Positions 1-8,395 are shown, counted from the stretch's first letter. The stretch: 17,395 nt of DNA from Planctomycetota bacterium (GCA_022567055.1 JADFHU010000028.1:1-17395), one strand, 5' to 3'. The notes: generated by a model from the sequence alone, not told the origin. Numbers and translations are program-made.

Positions 1-204
1 ACCGACCGTCAGGCCCGAGATTCCCGCGCCCAGCACGATGACCCGCGTACCCGGCTGCCTGCCCTGCAACGCCGGGCTGGTGCCGGCCGAGGCTCCCATC
101 AGACCCCAAGTGTCCATGGTACCCATCACCAGGGACGAACCACCGACGAAGCCGAAAGCTTGCAGCACGTCGCGTCTGGTCATGAGCAACTTGTGGTGTT
201 TCAC
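1..204 (-). CDS. Tat-exported FAD-dependent oxidoreductase (amine-oxidase-like), N-terminal part only
   Basis: The window cuts this gene after 68 codons. The visible protein opens with a twin-arginine signal (MTRRDVLQAFGFVGG, arginines at about 10-11) and a small hydrophobic stretch, then a first beta strand and the dinucleotide-binding turn VIVLGAGISGL at about residues 55-65. This GxGxxG turn near the N-terminus is typical of flavin monoamine oxidase and related FAD/NAD(P)-binding proteins. I chose the GTG at 204-202 because a purine-rich GGGGGAG lies just upstream; the ATG at 183-181 is the alternative and gives a more conventional Tat signal. It lies 182 bp downstream of the ceramidase-like gene on the same strand. 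The catalytic part is outside the window, so the substrate cannot be judged. Confidence 0.75.
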   Translation of the reverse strand, partial: MKHHKLLMTRRDVLQAFGFVGGSSLVMGTMDTWGLMGASAGTSPALQGRQPGTRVIVLGAGISGLTVG

Positions 205-386
205 TAGGCTCCCCCAAAGCCGAAGCGTGGATCTTTCACGACCTGATAGAATACGGTTTTGAGGTCGAGGCGGCCACCCTATTTGGGAGTCCCGCCCTGA
301 TGAGGGCGCGCTCGGCAGGAAGGCATTGTCCTAAAGGACGCGTTGGTGAATCCGCGCTCAAAAAAAACATCCGTGGCCGTAGTTCC

Positions 387-3179
387 TTATCGTTTCCGCA
401 ACCACGCCAGCATCGTGCTACGATCCTCCTCCGACATAAACCCATGCGGTGTGTCGGTCCAATGTACCTCCACGGGATCACGAGCCAGGCGAATCCACGG
501 GCGAATGGTCATTTCCGGTAGGAAGTACGCGTCGTTGGTAGTGTTGAACATGAGAACCGGCCGAGGACTGATGCGCCCGATGTAATTGGCGGGGCAGGCA
601 GCGGGCCGGTGGGATTGAACGAGCTGTCCGAAATGGCCACCGTGCAACAACGCCACCCCGGTCAATCGGGTCTCGGCAGCGCCGGCGATACTGCTGAGCA
701 CCGCCCCCCGGCTGAATCCTACCAGAAAGATGCGGTCGGCATCGACATCATGTTCCTGTACCAGGTAGTCGTAATCTTCCTGCCGAGCGTACAATGGTCC
801 GCGATACCGCCCCGTCTCTCCACGGCCCACATAGTGCCCAGGATCCATCAGGATAAAGCTCACCATCCTTCGAACGTCGTTGATGACGAGCTGGCGACTG
901 TCAGGATCCCGAGGCAGCGACAACTGGAACCCTTGGATCACTTCGTCCTGGTGGCGATCAATGTACGTGACGTACTTGTTCTCCGGGATGAGGTCCTCTG
1001 CATGGATCGTCACACCGTTCTGTGTTCGGTAGATGCCGCTTCCCGTCTCAGGCGAGGGTATCATGAGAGCTCCCTGCTCATCGAAATAGGCGATGGGCTG
1101 GTTGGCCCGATTCCGCACCTGGAAGTAGCGGCTTCCAGACGAGTCGGCGAAGGCTAAGGCGACCGTCTGGATCATCGTCACGACATGGCCCTGCGCATCG
1201 TGGACTTCCACCACCTGCTGGCCATCGCGTTCTACCATCTCCACTCTGTGTCCACGTTCCACGAGCGGGAGCTGCCGTACATGCACTTCAGTCAGGATCA
1301 TCCGATACCGTTCTGGAGCGTAGTTCTCGGGATGCGGATCCTCCGCGATCCGCTCATCCATCGTCTGCACGTAGCCCCAGTCGTTCACGATCACATCGTC
1401 GAGCAGATCGCTCAACAGGCCGTCACCGTCGATGTCGGTCAACATCTTGACAACGCCGTACTGCCGTTTAGCAGCCTCGTCGGCGATCTTTCCGCCCAGG
1501 AACTCCCAACGGACACGCCGCACCTTCTTATCGAGCACGCCCGTCTTATTCAGCTCGGTGACGTCGATGTGGCCTTCGATGTTGTAACCGTGCAGTTCGC
1601 AGACGAACAATTGTCCACGTTCGTCGAAGGCAATGCAGGACGGATCTTCGATGAGTGGCTCACTCGCGACCAGGTCGATGCGAAAACCTTCGGGCAACCG
1701 CATCTTCGAGGCGCTCTCCGCGGGCGTCATTGGCTGCGGCGCATCTGCGGCAGGCTGAATCGGATCCGGTTGAGGTTTGGCGGCGCCTTGCGGCCACAGA
1801 GAAATGAGCGTGTTTTTGATGATCTTCTCACTGCCAACGGCCGGCGGCCCGAAGTGTTTCGTATGAACCTGGCCGCCCCAGTTGGGAAGCGAGGCCGCTT
1901 CGTAGCCGCCTTTGTGCCCCATTCGCCAGGCTTCGTCAACCGCGATGTAGCCTTCGTACCCGTTGGTGTAGGCAAACGTCATCGACTGCTTGAACGGAGC
2001 ATTTTCATCGATCCACAGTTCGTATTGGCAGAACATCTCGTGCGGCAGTGTGGTCAGAACCCACTCGTCGCCGAACATCACGGCATAAGCATCCAGCCGG
2101 CGCGGCGGAGGTTTCTCGCCGCGCGAAATCAGGTCGCGCATCTTGTTGAGTTGGTTGACGCGGTCAGGGTTGTCCTTGTTGTTCGCAAGCCATTCCTCCA
2201 ACTGCTGTTCTGTGGGAAGAGGCCGCGACGGCAGAGACGCCGTGGCAAACTTCACGGTGAAGGTGCCCGACTCAATCGTATCACTGTCTTCGATCGCCTT
2301 GAGAACACTGTCGCCCAGGTCACGGCCCTGACTGACGGCATTCGTATAACTGGATCGCAAGGGAAAGCCGTTGATGTTGCCAGCACAACCTTGCCCAAAC
2401 ATCGCGATGACATCATCACCGAGTTCTGCGCGAATCCGCTTCACCGCCGCACCGGGGAAGTCGGCGCTCGTCTTTTTGGTTGTATGCGGAACGATGACGG
2501 GATGGCCTGCTGTTTCGAACAAGACACTAATTGGCTTGCCGGTTTCCTTGCTGTCGGCGACCAGCACGTTGACCCAGGGCACAACTGGGCCCTCGCGATT
2601 GACACCCATGTAAACGTGGCCTGTATCCTGGTTGAGCAGCCGGCGGTTGAATCCGACATGCGAGGCCGCGCGTCCCGCCCGGAGCGAAACCGATTCCGCG
2701 TGCTCTTTCGCCTCTTTGGTGATCTGAATGATCGCATCCAGCGTCGCGTCGTTCCAGGCCGATCCCTCGTCGTTTGACACACGCGTTCGACCTCGTGGCC
2801 CGAGTGCCGCTGACGAATGAGTGTGACTGAAGTTGATCAGAGTGTTCGGAATCCCGGTCTCCATACGGATTCCCTCGCGCAACTGATCGCAGGCATCGAA
2901 TTCGCCGAAGATCAAATCGAGACACACAATTGCCACCGAATTGCCTGCATCGTCTTCCAGATACAGGCAGCGGGCAAACAACGGATCGTGCACACCGACA
3001 CTCGTGCGGAAATAGTGCTGAATCTCGAGACCGGCCGCCGGCGTAATATCGCGCTGCGCGGCACCGGCCCGGATGTCCGCGCGACACTCGGCAGTCATTA
3101 AGCCTGCCTGGATTCCAACGGTCAGGACGAAGGTGAGTAATTGACGAGGTTTCAATTCATATCCGTTTTCAGACATCAT
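387..3179 (-). CDS. Secreted chimera: neutral-ceramidase-like domain, truncated PVC propeller, alpha/beta hydrolase
   Basis: 930 residues with a Sec signal peptide (about 1-34, ending AECRA). Residues 36-462 resemble the neutral/alkaline non-lysosomal ceramidase N-terminal domain: opening GAAQRDITPAAG, metal-type histidines in FSHTHSS (H119, H121), H226 in TAGHPV, GQGCAGNING at 262-271, E381 in PHEMF, and YTNGYEGY at 404-411. A proline-rich linker (465-492) leads into LPEGFRIDLVASEPLIEDP and a PVC-type propeller start, including a TDIDGDG loop near 581-587. The propeller then stops and there is no CxxCH heme site. Residues about 600-770 are unassigned. Residues 770-930 look like an alpha/beta hydrolase: nucleophile elbow GFSRG (S823), an acid candidate in NTTNDAYF (D883) and H912 in TPHGFM. 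Ceramidase activity itself is unproven. The MM start has no SD sequence. Fusion of ceramidase-like and PVC domains fits the phylum; the hydrolase tail is the odd part. Confidence 0.8.
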   Translation of the reverse strand: MMSENGYELKPRQLLTFVLTVGIQAGLMTAECRADIRAGAAQRDITPAAGLEIQHYFRTSVGVHDPLFARCLYLEDDAGNSVAIVCLDLIFGEFDACDQLREGIRMETGIPNTLINFSHTHSSAALGPRGRTRVSNDEGSAWNDATLDAIIQITKEAKEHAESVSLRAGRAASHVGFNRRLLNQDTGHVYMGVNREGPVVPWVNVLVADSKETGKPISVLFETAGHPVIVPHTTKKTSADFPGAAVKRIRAELGDDVIAMFGQGCAGNINGFPLRSSYTNAVSQGRDLGDSVLKAIEDSDTIESGTFTVKFATASLPSRPLPTEQQLEEWLANNKDNPDRVNQLNKMRDLISRGEKPPPRRLDAYAVMFGDEWVLTTLPHEMFCQYELWIDENAPFKQSMTFAYTNGYEGYIAVDEAWRMGHKGGYEAASLPNWGGQVHTKHFGPPAVGSEKIIKNTLISLWPQGAAKPQPDPIQPAADAPQPMTPAESASKMRLPEGFRIDLVASEPLIEDPSCIAFDERGQLFVCELHGYNIEGHIDVTELNKTGVLDKKVRRVRWEFLGGKIADEAAKRQYGVVKMLTDIDGDGLLSDLLDDVIVNDWGYVQTMDERIAEDPHPENYAPERYRMILTEVHVRQLPLVERGHRVEMVERDGQQVVEVHDAQGHVVTMIQTVALAFADSSGSRYFQVRNRANQPIAYFDEQGALMIPSPETGSGIYRTQNGVTIHAEDLIPENKYVTYIDRHQDEVIQGFQLSLPRDPDSRQLVINDVRRMVSFILMDPGHYVGRGETGRYRGPLYARQEDYDYLVQEHDVDADRIFLVGFSRGAVLSSIAGAAETRLTGVALLHGGHFGQLVQSHRPAACPANYIGRISPRPVLMFNTTNDAYFLPEMTIRPWIRLARDPVEVHWTDTPHGFMSEEDRSTMLAWLRKR

Positions 3180-3291
3180 CAGTGCGTGTCATCTTGTAAT
3201 CGAACGGCCCAAACCCGTCGAAGGATAGGAAATTTGATTTCCATCTGTAGAGGTAATAATGCCCTCCGAGTGTAAACAGATCAAGAGAGAA

Positions 3292-3329
3292 AACAGCCCA
3301 GAGGCCACCATGGTGGCCTCTGGGCTGTT
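3292..3329. repeat. Perfect 38-bp palindrome, possible hairpin or binding site
   Basis: The left arm AACAGCCCAGAGGCCACCA is followed with no spacer by its exact reverse complement, so all 38 bases are self-complementary. On the minus strand it is followed by TTTTCTCTCTT, so a transcript running toward the ceramidase-like gene would form a very stable GC-rich hairpin ahead of a U-rich stretch, as in an intrinsic terminator or attenuator. It sits between divergent genes, where a terminator is not expected, and just upstream of a weak promoter-like pair for the minus-strand gene. A dimeric-protein binding site is the alternative. Confidence 0.7.
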
Positions 3330-3463
3330 GCATTTTGGCCTGGTATGCCCTTACCCGGTCTTGAAAGGGCCAATTTAAGCTTCCCATCGTTGCCTGAGGA
3401 TGAACCGGTTCTGTGCCATCATCGAATGTTGTCTGTCAGAAGCTGGCCAGGAAGGTATCGATT

Positions 3464-3547
3464 GTACTTGTCAAGGGCCAATGGAACCAGTGCACGAAGG
3501 CAGAATATACCCGTAAAGTATCTTCAAAAAGATCACTAATGGGACCG
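3464..3547 (+). repeat. Dispersed intergenic repeat, copy A
   Basis: An 84-bp element that aligns end to end with copies B and C. It begins CTTGTCAA followed by CAATGGAACCA, has an ATACCCGTAAAG block in the middle, and ends AATGGGACCG. The distance from the CTTG start to the final G is 80 bp here and 79 bp in the other two copies. Its middle contains a small hairpin (ATCTT-CAAA-AAGAT). It lies 107 bp upstream of the sigma-LRR start codon, in the same orientation. Confidence 0.65.
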
Positions 3548-3654
3548 AATTCCTTGCTTACTCCTTCCTCTTTGACCAATGCTCAAGCTTGCATGTCCAA
3601 CGATAGTCAAGGACAATGGTCTAGTCAAACGATTGGTGTCAGCTGAGAGCCAAC

Positions 3655-5877
3655 ATGAGTGAAGTAACGCGTATTCTAAATGCTATCGAAGAGGGAAGCA
3701 CAAATGCGACGGATGAGCTGTTGCCGCTCGTTTACGCGAAACCGCGGAAACTTGCTTCTCAGAAGATGGCGCATGAGCAGTCTGGGCAGGCGCCGCAGGC
3801 TACGACGCTGGTGCACGAGGCGACCAGCCGCCTTGTCGACCTGGAAGCTGCCCGGCATGGGGGCAGTCGGGGTCACTTCTTTGCCGTGGCGTACGTTGCG
3901 ATTCTACTCGGCCTGTGTGTCCTGACCCCACCGCTTTCGGCCGGACCGCTTGACCGCCGGGCTGCCGAATGGGTCATCCAAATGCGTGGATCGGTGCGTC
4001 TCGTCGGCGACGTCGAACGTATCCGCGACGTAAGCCAACTCCCCCAGGACGATTTCCGATTGGAATGGGTCGACCTTGTGGGAGCGAATATTGTGCCGCC
4101 CGATTTGCGGATGCTGACCGGTCTCGAGCATTTGAAAGTCGTCAACCTTCCCGGACCGATGTGGAATACACGTGCCGGCAGCCGCACCGACTTCAGCCGC
4201 GAGTTACGGCATTTGGCAGGCATCAAGACGTTGGAAGCGCTGACATTCAGCTACACGTACCTCCAGACAATCAAATTCCAGGACGACGGCGTCGAAGAGC
4301 TTAAGCCGCTGGCCGCCAGTCTTAAACTGTTGAGCCTGGAAAACACAGACGTACGCGGTCGCCATCTGGCAGCATTGACGAATCTCGAATCCCTCGACCT
4401 GATTTCCTGCCCGGTAACCGACGAGGGTGTCAAACAGATTCGAGGATTGACGAAACTGAGGCGGCTGCTTTTAAGAGACGCGTTGATTAGCGACGACGGC
4501 ATGCAGTCTCTCAGCAAACTCGTCAACATCGAGCATCTCGATTTGGGCGGGACCCGAATTTCCGATGTCGGAATCAAGCATTTGCGCGGGATGACCAAGC
4601 TGAAGAAGCTGAATCTACTCGGTGCCGATATTACCGACGCCGGTATTCTGCATCTTGCGGGAATGAGTGCGCTGGAGGAATTGAACATTTACGGCACCAA
4701 GATCAGCAACGTGGGAGTCGATTGCCTCAAGAAGCTTGAGAATCTTCGTCACGTCGATTTGCGCTACACCCGGGCGTCCCAGGCCGGAGTGGACTCGTTG
4801 GTGGCTGCTTTGCCACGCTGTCAGGTGGCTTTCGTGGATACTTCCGTACGCCCTGCCATTCCACCGGATGCGGACAAAATCGTCACGGGCGAACCGGACG
4901 CCACGATTGCCCAATGGGTCCGCGCGATCGGAGGACAGGCGATCATGCGGGATGATCGATTGACAGAGGTTTCGCTGGCTTCGACAAGTGTGACCGATGA
5001 ATTGCTCGCGAACCTGGCCGGTCGAAAACATCTTCATAAGTTGCAGCTTCAGTTCACGGACGTCAGCGATATTGGCGTCCAGCATCTGGCGGGGATGACC
5101 GGTCTCGGGGAACTCGACCTTAGCGGTACGACGATTTCCGATAACGGTCTTGCGCACCTGAACGGCTTGACCGGCCTGCGCACGTTGCGTCTGACGCATA
5201 CGTTAGTCGAAGGTCGGGGGCTGACGTATTTGAAGGACATTGCGCTCGAGGAACTTCACCTATCCAGTTCGCCCATCAACGACGAGGGCCTGCAGGCGTT
5301 GTCGCAGATTCGATCCCTTCGAGGCGTGGCGCTCGCTTACACCAATTTCACCAATGACGGGCTCGAGCATTTGAACTTGCTTCCCCATCTGAAGCGACTT
5401 GACTTGGGCGGATCCGATGTGGGGGACGCCGGGCTTGCACATCTCAAGTCAATGACGGGGCTGACGAGTCTGTTGCTCGGCTATTCCAGAATTACCGAAC
5501 GCGGCGTGCAAAACCTGGAAGGATTGAAGCATCTCAAAGTGCTCTCCTTGATTCGTACACGCGTTACCGACCGCAGCATGAAAGTCATCGGTGGCCTGTG
5601 TGAATTGGAAGCCCTCAATCTCGATTACACGGGGGTAGGTGACGAGGGACTCGCAGCGCTTGCCGGGTTGTCGAAACTCAGGAAGTTGAGTCTGGACAGC
5701 ACCCACGTTACCGAGGCGTCTATCGGCGCGCTGGCCGGGTTCCCGCAGCTTATCGAACTGAATCTCTACCACACGCGGTTTACGGAACAGGGTTACAAGC
5801 AGATTCACGACGCTGTGCCGCAGTGCAAAATCATTTGGGATCCCAAGTCGAGCGATCCGAAACGCCGCCGCAGTTGA
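3655..5877 (+). CDS. ECF sigma factor N-terminus fused to an exported double-module LRR protein
   Basis: 740 residues. Residues 1-79 match the start of planctomycete Sig-70_X6/ECF sigma factors (MSEVTRILNAIEEG, LLPLVYAKPRKLASQKMA, TTLVHEATSRLVD, SRGHFFAVA). The match stops inside region 2, so no DNA-binding region 4 remains. Exactly there a hydrophobic segment begins (YVAILLGLCVLTPPLSAG, 80-97), followed by LRRs of about 24 residues with the phrase L..LDL..T.ISD.GL.HL. Two arrays are visible: about 103-395 ending in LPRCQVAF, and about 417-728 ending in VPQCKIIW; each opens with an A..WV....G cap. LRRs usually bind proteins or ligands; here they would face the cell surface or periplasm. The ATG at 3655 is preceded by a weak GAGAG; an internal GTG at 3886 could start an LRR-only form. 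The next LRR gene follows after 51 bp. Confidence 0.8.
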   Translation: MSEVTRILNAIEEGSTNATDELLPLVYAKPRKLASQKMAHEQSGQAPQATTLVHEATSRLVDLEAARHGGSRGHFFAVAYVAILLGLCVLTPPLSAGPLDRRAAEWVIQMRGSVRLVGDVERIRDVSQLPQDDFRLEWVDLVGANIVPPDLRMLTGLEHLKVVNLPGPMWNTRAGSRTDFSRELRHLAGIKTLEALTFSYTYLQTIKFQDDGVEELKPLAASLKLLSLENTDVRGRHLAALTNLESLDLISCPVTDEGVKQIRGLTKLRRLLLRDALISDDGMQSLSKLVNIEHLDLGGTRISDVGIKHLRGMTKLKKLNLLGADITDAGILHLAGMSALEELNIYGTKISNVGVDCLKKLENLRHVDLRYTRASQAGVDSLVAALPRCQVAFVDTSVRPAIPPDADKIVTGEPDATIAQWVRAIGGQAIMRDDRLTEVSLASTSVTDELLANLAGRKHLHKLQLQFTDVSDIGVQHLAGMTGLGELDLSGTTISDNGLAHLNGLTGLRTLRLTHTLVEGRGLTYLKDIALEELHLSSSPINDEGLQALSQIRSLRGVALAYTNFTNDGLEHLNLLPHLKRLDLGGSDVGDAGLAHLKSMTGLTSLLLGYSRITERGVQNLEGLKHLKVLSLIRTRVTDRSMKVIGGLCELEALNLDYTGVGDEGLAALAGLSKLRKLSLDSTHVTEASIGALAGFPQLIELNLYHTRFTEQGYKQIHDAVPQCKIIWDPKSSDPKRRRS

Positions 5878-5928
5878 CCGATTTGCCTGTTCCGGAAGAA
5901 GCTGACAACACGAAGAGAGGAAACTGTG

Positions 5929-7023
5929 ATGATTACCTGGTTGTTGCGGATGGGCCTTTGCGCGGCACCGATCGCGCCGAGCGACGCCGACGAGGAGGCC
6001 GCCATTACGTTTGTTGAATCGGTCGGAGGTCGGTTTGCTCACAACAATGCCGGACAGCTTACGGCCGTCGATTTACGCAATGCCTGGATCACCGATGCGG
6101 ATCTGGGGAAGTTGGCGACCCTTCCAAACCTGGAGAACATCAATCTGGCTTACACCAAGATTACCGATCTCGGCCTCGAACAACTGACGCCGCTGGAAAA
6201 CGTCAAAGTTCTCAACCTGCGTTACGCGGAATATGTGTCGGACGTCGGCATCTCCCATCTGAAGCATTGGCGGAATCTGGAATATCTGAACCTGCGCGGG
6301 ACAAAGGTCACTAGCACGGTTTTCGAGCATGTCTCCAAAATGACCAAGCTCAAGTTTCTCGACGTCGGTCATAGCCGTGTGAGCGACGAACTGATTGAGA
6401 ACCTGGCCGACCTCGATCAATTGGAGAGTTTTTCGTTCGGCGGCAACAAGATGAGCGGCGTGGCGTTCCCGTTGCTGAAGTTGCTCCCCGCGTTGCGGAA
6501 ATTGAATATTGGAACCAGACAGCGCACCGATTCCGGACAGTGGAGTGTTGCGGTGACCGACTTCAACATTGACAAAATCGCGCAATTGGAACAACTGGAG
6601 GTTTTGGAGCTGAGTGACGCAGTCATTTCCGACCGAGGCGTGGCCAAGCTGGCGCGCTTGAAGAACCTGCATACGCTCGATTTGAGCAATACTCGTGTGA
6701 CCGGACGGGGAATCGCAGCGCTCGCCGAATTACCGAACCTTCGGCGACTAACTCTGAGCCGGACAGAAGGTATCGACGACGAAGCGATTCCACAGTTCCT
6801 CGAGTTGAAGCGACTGGAGATGCTTGACCTCACGCAGTCGAACATTACCGGCGTGGGGCTCCTGAAACTCGCCCAGCATGACGGCCTCAAGCAACTCTTC
6901 ATCGGCGACGTCGAATCGACAACGGAACAAATCGCGTCAGTCCGCCAAGCGATGCCCGGCTGCGCGATCAGTTGGTGGAAATCACCAGAGATCGATGTGC
7001 CCGATGGAGCGCGCGACCGCTAA
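5929..7023 (+). CDS. Exported LRR protein, single module
   Basis: 364 residues from the ATG at 5929, preceded by AGAGAGG with 8 bp spacing; the GTG at 5926 is a weaker alternative adding one residue. The N-terminus (MITWLLRMGLCAAPIAPSDA) is a short signal-like segment. A cap (ITFVESVGGRF, then QLTAVDLRNAWITDADL) opens the array, followed by LRRs of the N..LDLSNTRVT.RGIAAL type with one irregular stretch around residues 180-205. It ends with a C-cap, RQAMPGCAISW, near 343-353. Caps and repeats match each module of the upstream protein, so both genes probably derive from one ancestral module. The 51-bp spacing and shared strand suggest co-transcription. No enzyme motif is present; the role is probably binding, and the ligand is unknown. 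Confidence 0.85.
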   Translation: MITWLLRMGLCAAPIAPSDADEEAAITFVESVGGRFAHNNAGQLTAVDLRNAWITDADLGKLATLPNLENINLAYTKITDLGLEQLTPLENVKVLNLRYAEYVSDVGISHLKHWRNLEYLNLRGTKVTSTVFEHVSKMTKLKFLDVGHSRVSDELIENLADLDQLESFSFGGNKMSGVAFPLLKLLPALRKLNIGTRQRTDSGQWSVAVTDFNIDKIAQLEQLEVLELSDAVISDRGVAKLARLKNLHTLDLSNTRVTGRGIAALAELPNLRRLTLSRTEGIDDEAIPQFLELKRLEMLDLTQSNITGVGLLKLAQHDGLKQLFIGDVESTTEQIASVRQAMPGCAISWWKSPEIDVPDGARDR

Positions 7024-7039
7024 GACGTCAACACGACGA

Positions 7040-7058
7040 CTCACGCACGACCCGTGAG
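7040..7058. terminator. Possible weak terminator hairpin between convergent genes
   Basis: CTCACG (7040-7045) and CGTGAG (7053-7058) form a 6-bp stem with a 7-nt loop in the 64-bp gap between the convergent LRR and DUF1552 genes. Position favours a shared terminator, but no T tract follows on either strand, so this is tentative. Confidence 0.3.
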
Positions 7059-7087
7059 GCAACTCGCACTTTCTTGGCCCTCTCCGC

Positions 7088-8395
7088 TCAAACAATCCCG
7101 GTCAGTTTTTTGTCAGCGGTCGGGAATTTCCCGATCGGCGCCCCGACCACTTCTTCGGCCAGGGTCAGATACAAGTCGCCCACCGTACCGGTGACGCGGG
7201 TATGGCAGCCGGTCTTCATATTGCCGGCGTGCCCCGCGGCGATCATGGCCAGTCCCGAGTTCTTGTGAGAATTGGCCTCGGCGTGCTCGTGCATGAACAG
7301 GGCGCACGTGTTATCGAGCAACGTGCCGTCCCCTTCGGGAATCGACTTCAGTCTGGCGACCAGGTAGGCGAACTCCTCGACATGCCAACGGTTAATATCG
7401 CGCATGATCCGCTGTCCGGCCGGCGACGTCGTCTGACTATGGGTGTAACCGTGGTGCCGATTGTACGTATAACCCATCCACGGGAACCGCGAGAGCCCCT
7501 GACACTTGGTCAGCATGTACGAGGCCACGCGTGTCTGGCGTGAAGCGAGCGCGTGGACCAACAGGTCGGTTTGCAGTTTCGCGATTCGCGGCCAGTCCTT
7601 CAAATCCCCACCTTCGGAGGGCTGCTCGACGATCTGCGAGTATTCAGGCGGCAGGCTGGCGACCGATCGTTCCAGGCTTCGCACCGACGTCAGGTATTCC
7701 TCAAGTCGATGCTGGTCGCCGTAGCCGAGGCTGTTTTTGAGCGACTTTGCTTCGTCGCTGACTGCGTCGAGAATGCTCTTCTTCCGCTCGATCCAATACT
7801 CGTCCTTGGTTCCGAATAAACGGTCGAACAGTCGGCGCGGAATCATTTCCGGAGGCAGGGGGCGATCGCGTCCGGCCCAACTCATGTTGCGCTGAATGCT
7901 TTCGCCGAATGATTCCTGACAAACGCCAATCTGCAGCGAGCGAAATCGTGAGTTGTTACCGATACGCTGCGCAATCGTCTGATCGATCGAAACGCCGCCG
8001 GCGCCGCGGCCGCTGAATCCTTCGCACGAAACTAAGCCGCTCATCGATTTATGGTGGCCGTTACCCGGACCAGACGATCGGGCCGCCGAATTGTCAACTC
8101 CGCTCATCACGTGAATGTCATCGCGAAAACGGGCCAGCGGTTTTAGGCACGGCGTGATCTCAAAGCCTTCGCCATCCTGCCGAGGAATCCAATACTTCTC
8201 GACGATGCCGTTGCCGTTGAACCACAGCACAAACCGGGTCTCGATCGGCTCGGCAGCGCCGGTCTCGGCTGCATACGCCGTCCCATTGGAATTGAACATC
8301 TGCTCCAGGGGAGGCAGACCGACGGTGATGGCGGCGCCCGAAAGGCCGATCCCTCTGAGAAATGTACGCCGCGACAGCTTTTGGGAATATGCCAT
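7088..8395 (-). CDS. Tat-exported DUF1552 family protein
   Basis: 435 residues, close to the usual family length. The N-terminus has a Tat signal (SRRTFLRGIGLSGAAITVG, residues 8-26). It is followed by family hallmarks: ETRFVLWFNGNG (52-63), DIHVMSGVDN near 93-102, GNGHHKSMSG (111-120), VSIDQTIAQRIG (135-146), and toward the C-terminus YNRHHGYTH and LFMHEHAEANSH. DUF1552 proteins are abundant in planctomycetes, almost always next to a DUF1592-type cytochrome, as here. The biochemical function is not established; export and the multi-heme-site partner suggest a periplasmic oxidative step. It starts 2 bp after the stop codon of the upstream gene, so the two are surely co-transcribed and probably translationally coupled. 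No oddity seen. Confidence 0.92.
   Translation of the reverse strand: MAYSQKLSRRTFLRGIGLSGAAITVGLPPLEQMFNSNGTAYAAETGAAEPIETRFVLWFNGNGIVEKYWIPRQDGEGFEITPCLKPLARFRDDIHVMSGVDNSAARSSGPGNGHHKSMSGLVSCEGFSGRGAGGVSIDQTIAQRIGNNSRFRSLQIGVCQESFGESIQRNMSWAGRDRPLPPEMIPRRLFDRLFGTKDEYWIERKKSILDAVSDEAKSLKNSLGYGDQHRLEEYLTSVRSLERSVASLPPEYSQIVEQPSEGGDLKDWPRIAKLQTDLLVHALASRQTRVASYMLTKCQGLSRFPWMGYTYNRHHGYTHSQTTSPAGQRIMRDINRWHVEEFAYLVARLKSIPEGDGTLLDNTCALFMHEHAEANSHKNSGLAMIAAGHAGNMKTGCHTRVTGTVGDLYLTLAEEVVGAPIGKFPTADKKLTGIV

Larger units (their letters stand above)
3180..3654. other. Divergent intergenic region (475 bp)
   Basis: This region lies between the starts of the minus-strand ceramidase-like gene and the plus-strand sigma-LRR gene. 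I see no convincing ORF: the short ORFs here lack family resemblance, and one minus-strand ORF merely reads through the palindrome. It holds a weak minus-strand promoter-like pair (TTGATC at 3284-3279 and CATTAT at 3261-3256, 17-bp spacer), the perfect 38-bp palindrome at 3292-3329, and repeat copy A at 3464-3547. A short stretch at about 3611-3631 (AGTCAAGGACAATGG) loosely resembles the core of the repeat again. Confidence 0.6.

Noticed and set aside
360..367. Run of eight A (T8 on the minus strand) after the ceramidase-like gene
   Set aside because: No stable hairpin precedes the T run on the minus strand, so I do not call a terminator.
1185..2777. Long 530-codon plus-strand ORF
   Set aside because: It is fully antisense to the ceramidase-like gene, is rich in Arg/His/Val as a shadow frame would be, and matches no family.
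4615..6672. Several minus-strand ORFs of 145-199 codons across the LRR genes
   Set aside because: Their repetitive look is the mirror image of the LRR coding repeats; none has independent support.
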